Source: a virus. Taken from it: a DNA stretch of 32,943 bases. Numbering within the stretch: position 1 is the first letter of the stretch; each line of letters begins with the position of its first letter. Under the pieces are notes generated by a model that was given only the letters and a program-made list of their open reading frames with translations, made no database searches and was not told the DNA's origin. Position numbers and translations under genes: made by a program. The stretch covers positions 1-32,943 of IMG/VR virus record IMGVR_UViG_3300046660_000355, one strand, 5' to 3'. Below, one piece after another: positions 26,071 to 32,943 of the stretch.

Positions 26071-26100
26071 CCAATACCGGCAACGCGCCACTATTTCAAG
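26071..26100 (+). repeat. 30-bp direct repeat, copy 2
   Basis: CCAATACCGGCA and GCCACTATTTCAAG, 25 of 30 bases equal to the copy at 25313-25342. It lies just before the metallopeptidase-domain gene, so both copies stand in the leader of a rightward gene. Confidence 0.75.
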
Positions 26101-26113
26101 CTCAGGGTGATCC

Positions 26114-26737
26114 ATGGATAGGCCAATGCCTCCGCTGTCACTGCTCGAGCTTTCAGAGTTGTCGAGCTTCGGTATACGCCTGACCCCCGCTCCAGAAGTA
26201 TGGGAATGGCTGCAAGCCGAGATCCTTGCCGACACCGGCAGCATCCACAACGAAGACCACGCCCATCTGATCGATGCGAACGTGAGAGTCATGTGGGCGT
26301 CTGCTGCCTTCACCAAGAAGGGTCGGACGGTGGTCGGCCAGGCCGAACAAGTAGCGTTCCGCGCCGGTGGATGGCAGAAGGCGCGGATGGAACAGCAGAT
26401 GCTGGATTGGTTCGGTGATGTGCCGGCCTACATCATCACGCTGGCTGCTGATTACTGCGTCGACTGCTCCGACGCTGACTTCTGCGCACTGGTCGAACAT
26501 GAGCTGTACCACATCGCTCAAGCGACCGATCAGTACGACGCACCCAAGTTCACACAGGAAGGATTGCCCAAGCTTGAGATGCGCGGACACGACGTTGAAG
26601 AATTCGTCGGTGTGGTGCGTCGGTATGGGGCGAGCCCTCAAGTGCAAGAGCTGGTGGACGCAGCAAACAATCCTGCCGAGGTGGGGAAACTGAACATTTC
26701 GAGGGCCTGCGGAACCTGTCTGCTCAAGTCGGCCTGA
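26114..26737 (+). CDS. Phage metallopeptidase-domain protein (HExxH-like)
   Basis: Protein of 207 aa with HELYH at residues 129-133 in the context ADFCALVEHELYHIAQA. This matches the HExxH zinc site of the putative phage metallopeptidase domain. The upstream Cys-rich YCVDCSDADFC (114-124) and the downstream DQYDAPKFTQEGLPKL-MRGHDVEEFVG are also typical of that family. The substrate is unknown; in other phages such genes stand near packaging genes. The ATG at 26114 is weakly supported by AGGGTGA upstream. Confidence 0.8.
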   Translation: MDRPMPPLSLLELSELSSFGIRLTPAPEVWEWLQAEILADTGSIHNEDHAHLIDANVRVMWASAAFTKKGRTVVGQAEQVAFRAGGWQKARMEQQMLDWFGDVPAYIITLAADYCVDCSDADFCALVEHELYHIAQATDQYDAPKFTQEGLPKLEMRGHDVEEFVGVVRRYGASPQVQELVDAANNPAEVGKLNISRACGTCLLKSA

Positions 26738-26767
26738 CTTTGACAGTACTTTGACGGATGCCCACTT

Positions 26768-27244
26768 ATGGCCGCACTCAGAGACGAGGTGAAAGCCTTT
26801 GTTGTACAGGCTCTCGCCTGCTTTGACACGCCATCGCAAGTGGTGGCGTCCGTCAAAGAAAGATTTGGACTCGAAGTTACCCGCCAACAGTGCGAGGCAT
26901 ACGACCCGACCAAGTACGTTGGACGCAACCTGCACGTGAAGTGGCAGACGCTTTTCAACGACACCCGCAAGAGATTCCGCGAAGAGACGGCAGAGATCCC
27001 GATCGCCAACCGAGCGTATCGACTTCGCACCTTGGGACGCATGGCCGAGAAGGCCGAGAACATGAAAAACATGGCGCTGACTGCCCAGTTGCTGGAGCAG
27101 GCAGCCAAAGAAGTTGGCGACGTTTACGTGAATCGTCGCCTCGAACCTGAAAAACCTCTGGGCTCCCAAGCGGACCAGCAGCACGCCGTTGCTGAGTACA
27201 CCCTGGAGCCTGATGAGAATGTCCCCGCTACCCCGTACCTATGA
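26768..27244 (+). CDS. Terminase small-subunit-like protein (DUF2280)
   Basis: Protein of 158 aa matching DUF2280: MAALRDEVKAFVVQALACFDTPSQVVASVKERFGLEVTRQQCEAYDPTKYVGRNL, then WQTLFNDTRKRFREETAEIPIANRAYRLRTLGRM. The N-terminal part is a helix-turn-helix expected to bind the packaging site. DUF2280 proteins stand directly before the large terminase in many phages and act as the small subunit. It overlaps the large-subunit start by about 32 bp. Confidence 0.82.
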   Translation: MAALRDEVKAFVVQALACFDTPSQVVASVKERFGLEVTRQQCEAYDPTKYVGRNLHVKWQTLFNDTRKRFREETAEIPIANRAYRLRTLGRMAEKAENMKNMALTAQLLEQAAKEVGDVYVNRRLEPEKPLGSQADQQHAVAEYTLEPDENVPATPYL

Positions 27245-28538
27245 CCCGCCGGTAAAGCTGACGCCGAAACAGGCGAACATCTACTGCTGGGGCTTCCAGC
27301 CTCAGGCGCGCTTCCGCGATGCTGTGTGTGGTCGACGGTTCGGCAAGACATTCTTGGGCAAAGCTGAGATGCGCCGAGCTGCTCGGCTGGCTGCTGAGTG
27401 GGGTGTGAGCGTCGAGGACGAGATCTGGTACGGCGCGCCGACGTTCAAGCAGGCCAAGCGCGTGTTCTGGCGACGGCTGAAGCAGGCGATCCCCGAGGCC
27501 TGGCGTGCACACCGCCCGAATGAGACGGAATGCTCGATCACGCTCAAGTCTGGCCATGTCATGCGCGTGGTGGGGCTCGACAACTACGACAATCTGCGCG
27601 GATCCGGGCTGTTCTTCGTCCTAGTGGATGAATGGGCGGATTGCCCTTGGGAAGCGTGGGAAGAAGTCCTCCGGCCGATGCTCTCGACCTGCCAATACTC
27701 GATACCAGGCATAGGCATGCGGAAGGGCGGCCACGCGCTACGCATCGGCACGCCCAAGGGGTTCAATCACTGCTACGACACGTTCCAAGATGGCCGGCCG
27801 GGGCATGAGCCTGACCACAAAAGCTGGCTCTATACCTCGCTCGATGGCGGCAACGTGCCGGCTGAAGAGCTAGATGCGGCCCGGCGCAAGATGGACCCTC
27901 GAACCTTCCGGCAGGAATACGAGGCCAGCTTTGAGAACTACGCGGGTGTCGTCTATTACACGTTCAATCGTGAGGCGAACCGCACCAGCGAAACCATTAA
28001 GCGCGGCGAGGCCCTGCACATCGGCATGGACTTCAACGTCATGAAGATGGCGGCAGTCGTGCACGTCATTCGCGATGACCTGCCACTGGCACTCAGCGAG
28101 TTTTCAGATGTACGGGACACGCCTGAGATGATCGAGAAGATCAAGCTCCGCTTTCCTGACCACAGCATTGCGATCTACCCGGACGCCAGCGGCCAGAACA
28201 CAAGCAGCAAGAGCGCAAGCGAATCTGACCTGTCACTGCTGAAAAAGGCTGGATTTACCGTAGTGGTGGATTCGACCAACCCCGCTGTGAAGGATCGGGT
28301 CAACGCCATGTGTGCGATGTTCGCCAATACCTACGGCGAGCATCGATATCTGGTCAACGTCGACCAGTGTCCGAAATACACGCAGTGCCTGGAGCGCCAG
28401 ATTTACACGGACAAGGGCGAGCCCGACAAGAAGGCCGGCTACGACCACCTGGTGGATGCCCCTGGCTACTTCATTGCCAAGCGGTACCCGATCAAAACAC
28501 GCACAGGCGGAACACGCCGAATTGGAGGCTTGGCCTGA
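27213..28538 (+). CDS. Terminase large subunit
   Basis: Protein of 441 aa. Walker A-like CGRRFGKT at about 39-46, Walker B FVLVDEWAD near 130, a coupling motif RIGTPKGFN near 180, then the RNase H-like nuclease domain with IGMDFNVMK near 271, IYPDASGQN near 321 and AGYDHLVDAPGYF near 413, supplying the catalytic acids. It powers DNA packaging into the prohead and cuts the concatemer. Start codons at 27213 and 27219 are both possible (GGAG 4 or 10 nt upstream). It ends in a TGATG overlap with the portal gene. Confidence 0.93.
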   Translation: MRMSPLPRTYDPPVKLTPKQANIYCWGFQPQARFRDAVCGRRFGKTFLGKAEMRRAARLAAEWGVSVEDEIWYGAPTFKQAKRVFWRRLKQAIPEAWRAHRPNETECSITLKSGHVMRVVGLDNYDNLRGSGLFFVLVDEWADCPWEAWEEVLRPMLSTCQYSIPGIGMRKGGHALRIGTPKGFNHCYDTFQDGRPGHEPDHKSWLYTSLDGGNVPAEELDAARRKMDPRTFRQEYEASFENYAGVVYYTFNREANRTSETIKRGEALHIGMDFNVMKMAAVVHVIRDDLPLALSEFSDVRDTPEMIEKIKLRFPDHSIAIYPDASGQNTSSKSASESDLSLLKKAGFTVVVDSTNPAVKDRVNAMCAMFANTYGEHRYLVNVDQCPKYTQCLERQIYTDKGEPDKKAGYDHLVDAPGYFIAKRYPIKTRTGGTRRIGGLA

Positions 28539-29998
28539 TGCCAGTGCAATCGACAAACCCCGACTACGACGCGCATATCGCTGAATGGGAAATGATGGAC
28601 GATGCGCTCGAGGGTGAGTGCGCCGTCAAGCGTAACGAGCGCAACCTGTCCAAGCCGAGCGGAATGGTCGAAGCTGAGAAGCTCGACGGTGCGGGCAACA
28701 AGTACCTCTACGAGAACTACACGCACCGGGCTCAGTACGAGCACTGGGTGCGCGACTCGCTTCGCTCAATGATGGGGCTGGTTTCCCGGCTGATTCCGGA
28801 GATTGAGCTGCCTTCCGGCCTGAAGGGGCTTGAGGACAATGCCACTTCTGACGGCTTCGGCCTGAAGCAACTGTTTTTCCGCATGGTGCGGCAGGCTATT
28901 TCACACGGCCGGGTGCCGCTGGTGGTGAACATCGATGAGCGCGGCGAACCGTACTTCTCGACGTACGCCACTCGCAACGCGATCAACTGGGACACGGCTG
29001 ACCAAGGCGGCCGGCAAGACCTGGTCCTCTCGGTATTCCGCGAGTTCCGAAAGAAGGGCGGCGATCGCTACAGCCATGACTGCGATATGGTGTTCCGCGA
29101 GTTCTTCATGCAAGGCGAGACCTGTTACACCGCTGTGCGGAACGAAGGTGGGGAGATCGTCGAGGAAGAAAAGCCCCTAGGCACGACTGGTACCGACAAC
29201 CGACTGGTCAAAGGCCTGTCCTACCTACCGGTGATCTATTGCGGCTCGACCGACAACTCGCCGGAAGTGGATGAGGTGCCGTTGCTCACAATGGCGCGCG
29301 CCGCGCTGAAGTCCTATCAATTGAGCGCTGACTACTTCACTGCGCTACACCAGACCAGCCATCCGCAACCATGGGTGTCTGGCCTTGATGATTCTGTAGA
29401 GCTGAGCGTGACCGGACCATCTGCAGCATGGGACCTCGGTCCAGCCGGCCAATGTGGCTACTTGGAGTTCCAGGGCGCCGGAATTGAAGCCGTTCGCAAG
29501 GCGATGGATGACCAGAAAAACGCCGCGCTTGAAGCCGGCGCCAAGGTCATGGACGTCGGCGGTACCGAGTCGGGTGAGGCACGCAAAACACGCCAGAACG
29601 ACCAGCACGCCACGTTGCACAGCATTGTCGTCACGGTGGCAGAGGCAGTGGAGCAGGGTCTGCGGTACGCGGCTGAGTGGAAGGGCTACGACCCCAAGCA
29701 GGTCAAGTTCAAGGTGAGCCCTGAATTTGTGACCCCAGTGGTCGACGCCCAGGTGCTGGCTGAGCTGCTCAAGGGCGTGATGGCTGGCACGATCAGCGCC
29801 GACACTTACTGGCAGTACCTCACCACCGGCAAGTTGCCGGATCGCCCATACGAAGACGAAGCCGACCTGATCAGCGATGAGCGCGAGTCGGCCGGCATCA
29901 ACCTGGATAAAGACGATGCCATCGACAAGCTTGGCGCAGGCGGACAGCCAACTGCTGGAGCAGACGACGCGCCACTCGGTAATGCTGGAGCGGCTTAA
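28538..29998 (+). CDS. Portal protein (DUF4055 type)
   Basis: Protein of 486 aa of the DUF4055 portal group: an N-terminal WEMMDDALEGECAVKR segment, KYLYENYTHRAQYEHWVRDSLRSMMGLVSRL, a central REFFMQGETCYTAVRNEGG, the LSYLPVIYCGSTDNSPEVDEVPLLTMARAALKSYQLSADYFTALHQTSHPQPWVSGL stretch and a final disordered Gly/Ala tail. The portal forms the dodecameric ring for DNA passage at one vertex. Begins one base inside the terminase stop. Confidence 0.88.
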   Translation: MPVQSTNPDYDAHIAEWEMMDDALEGECAVKRNERNLSKPSGMVEAEKLDGAGNKYLYENYTHRAQYEHWVRDSLRSMMGLVSRLIPEIELPSGLKGLEDNATSDGFGLKQLFFRMVRQAISHGRVPLVVNIDERGEPYFSTYATRNAINWDTADQGGRQDLVLSVFREFRKKGGDRYSHDCDMVFREFFMQGETCYTAVRNEGGEIVEEEKPLGTTGTDNRLVKGLSYLPVIYCGSTDNSPEVDEVPLLTMARAALKSYQLSADYFTALHQTSHPQPWVSGLDDSVELSVTGPSAAWDLGPAGQCGYLEFQGAGIEAVRKAMDDQKNAALEAGAKVMDVGGTESGEARKTRQNDQHATLHSIVVTVAEAVEQGLRYAAEWKGYDPKQVKFKVSPEFVTPVVDAQVLAELLKGVMAGTISADTYWQYLTTGKLPDRPYEDEADLISDERESAGINLDKDDAIDKLGAGGQPTAGADDAPLGNAGAA

Positions 29999-31028
29999 AG
30001 CCGGCGAGGTCAAGAAGTTCGAGAAGTACCTGCGCCAGATCGACACGCTTGTGCGGGTGCAGTTGACCCGCAAGGAGCTGACCACCTACAGCCGGGATCG
30101 TCTTGAACAGTTTCTGGCCAGAGTGGACGGCAAATTGCTCGAGATCTACAAGGCCTACGGTGATTTGGTGCAGGCCGATCTGGTTGATATCGCGTTGTAC
30201 GAGTCAACCTTCGAGGCCAACAGCCTGAGCAATGCGCTGTCCATCGACGCGGTGGTGCCGAGCAATACAGTAATCCGCGCGGCAGTGTTTTCCTATCCGC
30301 TGCAAGTGAAAGGCATCGACGGCGGCAAGCTGCTGAAGAGTTTCGTCAGTGGCTGGACGCGCGCGGAGACGATGCGGGTCACTAACACCATCAGGCTCGG
30401 CTTCGGCCAAGGCCAGACCAACGCCCAAATCATTCAGGCGATTCGTGGTACAGCCGCGCAGAACTTCACGGATGGCGTCTTGGCGGTGAGCAATCGCAAC
30501 GCTGCGGCCGTGGTTCAGACGGCAATCCAGCACGTGGCCACGACGGCGCGGATGGAGACGCTGAAAGCCAACAGCGATGTGGTGCTGGGCTACCGCTGGG
30601 TGTCGACACTCGACCGCAAGACCTCGCAGCAATGCAAGGGCTTGGATGGCATGCGCTTCGACCTGGGCAAAGGACCGCTGCCCCCGGCGCACATTAACTG
30701 CCGGTCAACCACCGTGCCTACAACCAGGCTTTCGGAGATGTTCGCGAAGGACGCTACGCGTGCTGCGGTAGGTGAAAACGGCGGGGCGCAGGTTGATGCG
30801 AGCCTGAACTATTACGAGTGGCTGGCAACACAACCGGCGAGTTTTCAAGACCATGCGCTCGGGCCAGTGCGAGCCAGGTTGTTCCGCGATGGCGGACTGA
30901 CCCCGGAAAAGTTCGCCAAACTGCAACTCGACAAGTCGTTCAAGCCGCTGACGCTGGCGCAACTGAAGGCGGCTGAGCCTGACATGTTCATCCGCGCAGG
31001 AGTTACACTCGGCGCTCCACCGGGTTGA
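29916..31028 (+). CDS. MuF / SPP1 gp7-like head morphogenesis protein
   Basis: Protein of about 370 aa. The long helical N-terminus (QLLEQTTRHSVMLERLKAGEVKKFEKYL) is followed by NAQIIQAIRGT, then the MuF core RNAAAVVQTAIQHVATTARMETLKANSDVVLGYRWVSTLDRKTSQQCKGLDG and HINCRSTTVPT. It is a minor head protein that typically follows the portal gene, overlapping it here by about 83 bp. The start is uncertain (ATG 29916, TTG 29931 or ATG 29877); none has a strong ribosome site, consistent with translational coupling to the portal. Confidence 0.85.
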   Translation: MPSTSLAQADSQLLEQTTRHSVMLERLKAGEVKKFEKYLRQIDTLVRVQLTRKELTTYSRDRLEQFLARVDGKLLEIYKAYGDLVQADLVDIALYESTFEANSLSNALSIDAVVPSNTVIRAAVFSYPLQVKGIDGGKLLKSFVSGWTRAETMRVTNTIRLGFGQGQTNAQIIQAIRGTAAQNFTDGVLAVSNRNAAAVVQTAIQHVATTARMETLKANSDVVLGYRWVSTLDRKTSQQCKGLDGMRFDLGKGPLPPAHINCRSTTVPTTRLSEMFAKDATRAAVGENGGAQVDASLNYYEWLATQPASFQDHALGPVRARLFRDGGLTPEKFAKLQLDKSFKPLTLAQLKAAEPDMFIRAGVTLGAPPG

Positions 31029-31036
31029 GAAAGCCG

Positions 31037-31522
31037 ATGCAGATCATCGTTGAAGACGGAAAGGGCAGGCCGGACGCCAATAGCTTCGTGCCGCTGGAGA
31101 AACTGACCTTCTACCGCGACTACTATGGGTTCCGGATACCTGAAGCGGAGGCCGACCAGATCGAGCTGATGCTGCGTGCTGCGAACGACATCAACGGTCG
31201 ACAGTGGAAGGGTCGAAAAGCCAATCCTAATCAGGCGATGGCTTGGCCTCGCCGTGACTGCAAGATCGAATACCAGACGCTGTCCGAAACGTTCGTGCCT
31301 TTTGAGATTGAGTGGGGGCAGGTGCGGCTCGCTGCCGAGCTGTACGCTGCCGAGCAAGGATTCCAGATCGAGGAGCCGACGCATTGCACTGAGCCGAATG
31401 GCCGGCGCACTCGACTCAATCGTGATACGCCGGGGCTGCGCATGCGTCCGCCACCATACGCGCCGAGTAGGACGCAGTTTGCCGATTTTCTGCTGATGCG
31501 CGGGCTGAGTGTCGCGAAGTAG
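31037..31522 (+). CDS. DnaT-like ssDNA-binding / head-tail connector protein
   Basis: Protein of 161 aa. It starts MQIIVEDGKGRPDANSFVPLEKLTFYRDYYGFRIPEAEADQIELMLRAANDINGRQWKGRKANPNQAMAWPR in the usual pattern of phage DnaT-like/connector proteins (D-G-x-x-x-x-x-AN-S, ...Y...G, ...D....W.G), with each segment shorter than a full domain. It stands between the MuF-like and capsid genes, where such a protein is normally found. The ATG at 31037 was preferred over the overlapping TTG at 31025. Confidence 0.78.
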   Translation: MQIIVEDGKGRPDANSFVPLEKLTFYRDYYGFRIPEAEADQIELMLRAANDINGRQWKGRKANPNQAMAWPRRDCKIEYQTLSETFVPFEIEWGQVRLAAELYAAEQGFQIEEPTHCTEPNGRRTRLNRDTPGLRMRPPPYAPSRTQFADFLLMRGLSVAK

Positions 31523-31576
31523 CGTGGCTGCAGCGACTTGTTATTTGGTATAACGCCACCTTTAAATGGAGGCGTC

Positions 31577-32092
31577 ATGAAGTGGATTACAGTGGCATGT
31601 TGCTCAGTAGCGCTCCTGATAATCGGAGGGTTTGCCGGACTTACTATGGGAATAAATCTTCATCCTGAGTCTACTGTTAGATTTGTTCCGAACTGGGGGA
31701 GTCTAGGGGATTGGGTTGCTGGTATTGCTGCAGTGCTGACATTCGGAGCGGCTTGCTTCGCGATGACTACCTGGAGAGTTCAAGAGCGTAATCGTCTGGT
31801 GCTTTTGTGGAAAGCTGACCTCGTAGATTATGCATTTACGTTGCCTTATTTGAAGGAGCGACTTGTTTACTCTGACGACAAGGATCTGGTAGATAAAATT
31901 GCAGCTAAATTCTACTGCTGTGTCAAAAGTTATATGTTAATGATTGAGTATGCCACTCCCGAAAAAGCTGAGTTCTACAAGCTGATATGGAGCCAGGTTT
32001 TCCATGCTCATAATGGATACGTAACAGGCGAGATCGACCGGTCCGTCACTAAGGAAGCTTTTACCAGCGCTTACCTAAATCAGTTTATTTAG
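31577..32092 (+). CDS. Two-helix membrane protein moron inside the head operon
   Basis: Protein of 171 aa. Two hydrophobic helices: ITVACCSVALLIIGGFAGLTMGI (about 4-26) and LGDWVAGIAAVLTFGAACFAM (about 43-63). A helical cytoplasmic part follows with DLVDYAFTLPYLKERLVY. The LGDWVAGI-AVLTFGA motif resembles the DFLAGAFGP helix of the 6072 protein and other prophage 2TM proteins. GGAGG lies 5-6 nt upstream. AT-rich compared with neighbouring structural genes and followed by its own strong terminator, with a possible extended -10 GGTATAAC at about 31548. Likely a lysogenic-conversion or exclusion gene. Confidence 0.7.
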   Translation: MKWITVACCSVALLIIGGFAGLTMGINLHPESTVRFVPNWGSLGDWVAGIAAVLTFGAACFAMTTWRVQERNRLVLLWKADLVDYAFTLPYLKERLVYSDDKDLVDKIAAKFYCCVKSYMLMIEYATPEKAEFYKLIWSQVFHAHNGYVTGEIDRSVTKEAFTSAYLNQFI

Positions 32093-32109
32093 TTGAGATC
32101 ATTCACACC

Positions 32110-32133
32110 AAACCGCCCAATGGGCGGTTTTTT
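32110..32133 (+). terminator. Terminator after the head-operon moron
   Basis: AAACCGCCC (32110-32118), loop AAT, GGGCGGTTT (32122-32130) followed by TTT. It is a strong rho-independent terminator, although the late operon must continue past it, which points to antitermination of the late transcript. Confidence 0.88.
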
Positions 32134-32176
32134 ATTGCCTGCAAAGCGGGCCGACCAAACCCAAGGGGTGCACCAA

Positions 32177-32914
32177 GTGGCAGACGAAAACCAGATTGAT
32201 CTTGAAGACCCGGCAGTTCAGACCGCCATTGCTGCAGCTGTTGATGCTGCGACCTTGGGCCTCAAGAACAAAAACACCGAGCTGCTTGGCTCGCTCCGGA
32301 CCACCAAAACTGAGCTGGACGGTTTCAAGTCCCAGTTTGAAGGTTTGGATATCGCGGCTGTGAAAGGACTGCTGACCAAGGTTGGCCAGGATGAAGAGAC
32401 CAAGCTGATTGCCGAGGGCAAGCTGGACGAGGTTATCACTCGCCGTACCGAGCGCCTGCGCACCGACTACGACACCAAGCTGGCAGCCGAGAAGGCTCGC
32501 GCCGACAAGGCCGAGCAATTCGCTGCCAAGTACAGCGACAAGGTTCTGGCTGATTCCATCCGCGCCGCCGCCATCAAGGCCGGCGCACTCTCCGAGGCTG
32601 CCGAAGACATCATCTTGCGCGCCCGGGGCACTTTCAAACTCAGTGAAGACGGTGAGGCAATTGCCACCGACCGTGACGGCGAGGTCGTTTACGGAAAGGA
32701 CGGGAAAACCCCTCTGTCGCCGCTCGAATGGGCGGAATCGCTGCGTGAAACAGCAACACACCTGTGGCCAAGGGCTCAGGGTGCCGGTCCGACCGGTGAT
32801 CAAGGTGGCAAGGCCACGAAAAAATGGGGCGAGTACACGGAAACCGAGCGCGCTGCGATCGCCCGTGACAACCCCGAGCTGTTCAAGAAAATCCAGGCCA
32901 CCAAAGGAACCTAA
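32177..32914 (+). CDS. Scaffolding protein
   Basis: Protein of 245 aa, almost wholly helical and highly charged: VADENQIDLEDPAVQTAIAAAVDAATLGLKNKNTELLGSLRTTKTELDGFKSQFEGLD, coiled-coil EEKLAAEKARADKAEQF-type repeats, then ILRARGTFKLSEDGEAIATDRDGEVVYG and an ATHLWPRAQGAGPTGDQGG end. Composition and its place directly before the capsid gene fit the scaffold that guides prohead assembly. The GTG start at 32177 follows AAGGGG; an upstream extension to 32093 would span the moron terminator. Confidence 0.8.
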   Translation: MADENQIDLEDPAVQTAIAAAVDAATLGLKNKNTELLGSLRTTKTELDGFKSQFEGLDIAAVKGLLTKVGQDEETKLIAEGKLDEVITRRTERLRTDYDTKLAAEKARADKAEQFAAKYSDKVLADSIRAAAIKAGALSEAAEDIILRARGTFKLSEDGEAIATDRDGEVVYGKDGKTPLSPLEWAESLRETATHLWPRAQGAGPTGDQGGKATKKWGEYTETERAAIARDNPELFKKIQATKGT

Positions 32915-32917
32915 TTC

Positions 32918-32943
32918 ATGGCAACTACCCAACTGACCGACAT
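32918..32943 (+). CDS. Start of the presumed major capsid gene (partial)
   Basis: Only 26 bp are in the window; they encode MATTQLTD. It follows the scaffold gene by 3 bp, in the position where the major capsid gene normally stands. Identity is inferred from position only. Confidence 0.55.

Noticed and set aside
26153-27184. Minus-strand frame of 343 codons opposite the metallopeptidase-domain and DUF2280 genes
   Set aside because: Antisense to two recognised families, with no start signal and no family resemblance.
32132-32932. Minus-strand frame of 266 codons opposite the scaffold gene
   Set aside because: Antisense shadow of the charged helical scaffold codons; Gly/Leu-rich by mirroring.

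Overview
The window is the left part (attachment site to the start of the capsid genes) of a lambda-like temperate phage integrated at the 3' end of a tRNA-Leu gene, most likely in a Pseudomonas. The sequence evidence for the host is a DUF1654-type gene (a family known mainly from Pseudomonas), the holin type, the YqaJ/RecT/coiled-coil recombination set and the GC-rich codon use. Names come from recognising protein motifs by eye; no database search was run.

Layout. 1-1.4 kb: truncated tRNA-Leu(UAA), tyrosine integrase and a DUF4224 excisionase-like gene. 1.4-14.8 kb: a long leftward early operon of small accessory genes and recombination genes (YqaJ exonuclease, RecT annealing protein, coiled-coil protein, a chain of tiny ORFs with 4-base overlaps). 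Rightward, more AT-rich single genes (morons) interrupt it at 2056, 4492, 5081, 6072, 11828 and 13908; three encode small membrane proteins. 14.8-17.9 kb: immunity region, with a leftward promoter PL and two operators at 14847-14888; a rightward DUF1654 gene with a possible LexA box; a leftward toxin-antitoxin-DUF6941 operon; an S24-type CI repressor; three operators with promoter PR; and a Cro-like gene. 18.0-23.5 kb: rightward early operon with a CII-like gene, Rha, an O-like replication protein carrying iterons inside its gene (a likely origin), a likely helicase loader, an Ea22-like protein, NinB, NinG and a possible late regulator. 23.5-26.7 kb: a terminator-rich leader, holin, an Acb2/Tad1-type cyclic-nucleotide sponge, a proteasome-beta-like protein, a phage metallopeptidase-domain protein and two leftward genes. 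26.8 kb to the end: packaging and head genes (DUF2280 small terminase, large terminase, DUF4055 portal, MuF-like protein, DnaT-like connector, scaffold, start of the presumed major capsid gene), interrupted by a membrane-protein moron with its own terminator.

How it works together. CI bound at five copies of a TTAACCGGCGGTTAA-type operator should silence PL and PR. CI has Ala-Met-Gly-Gly where cleavable repressors have Ala-Gly, so ordinary RecA-triggered self-cleavage is doubtful. The DUF1654 gene, beside an operator pair and a LexA-like box, is a candidate SOS-induced antirepressor. The most interesting points are this possible induction circuit, the anti-CBASS/anti-Thoeris-type sponge, a duplicated TGTCGCGACA element shared by the rha coding region and the sponge leader, the three-gene toxin-antitoxin operon, and covarying leader hairpins in the left operon.
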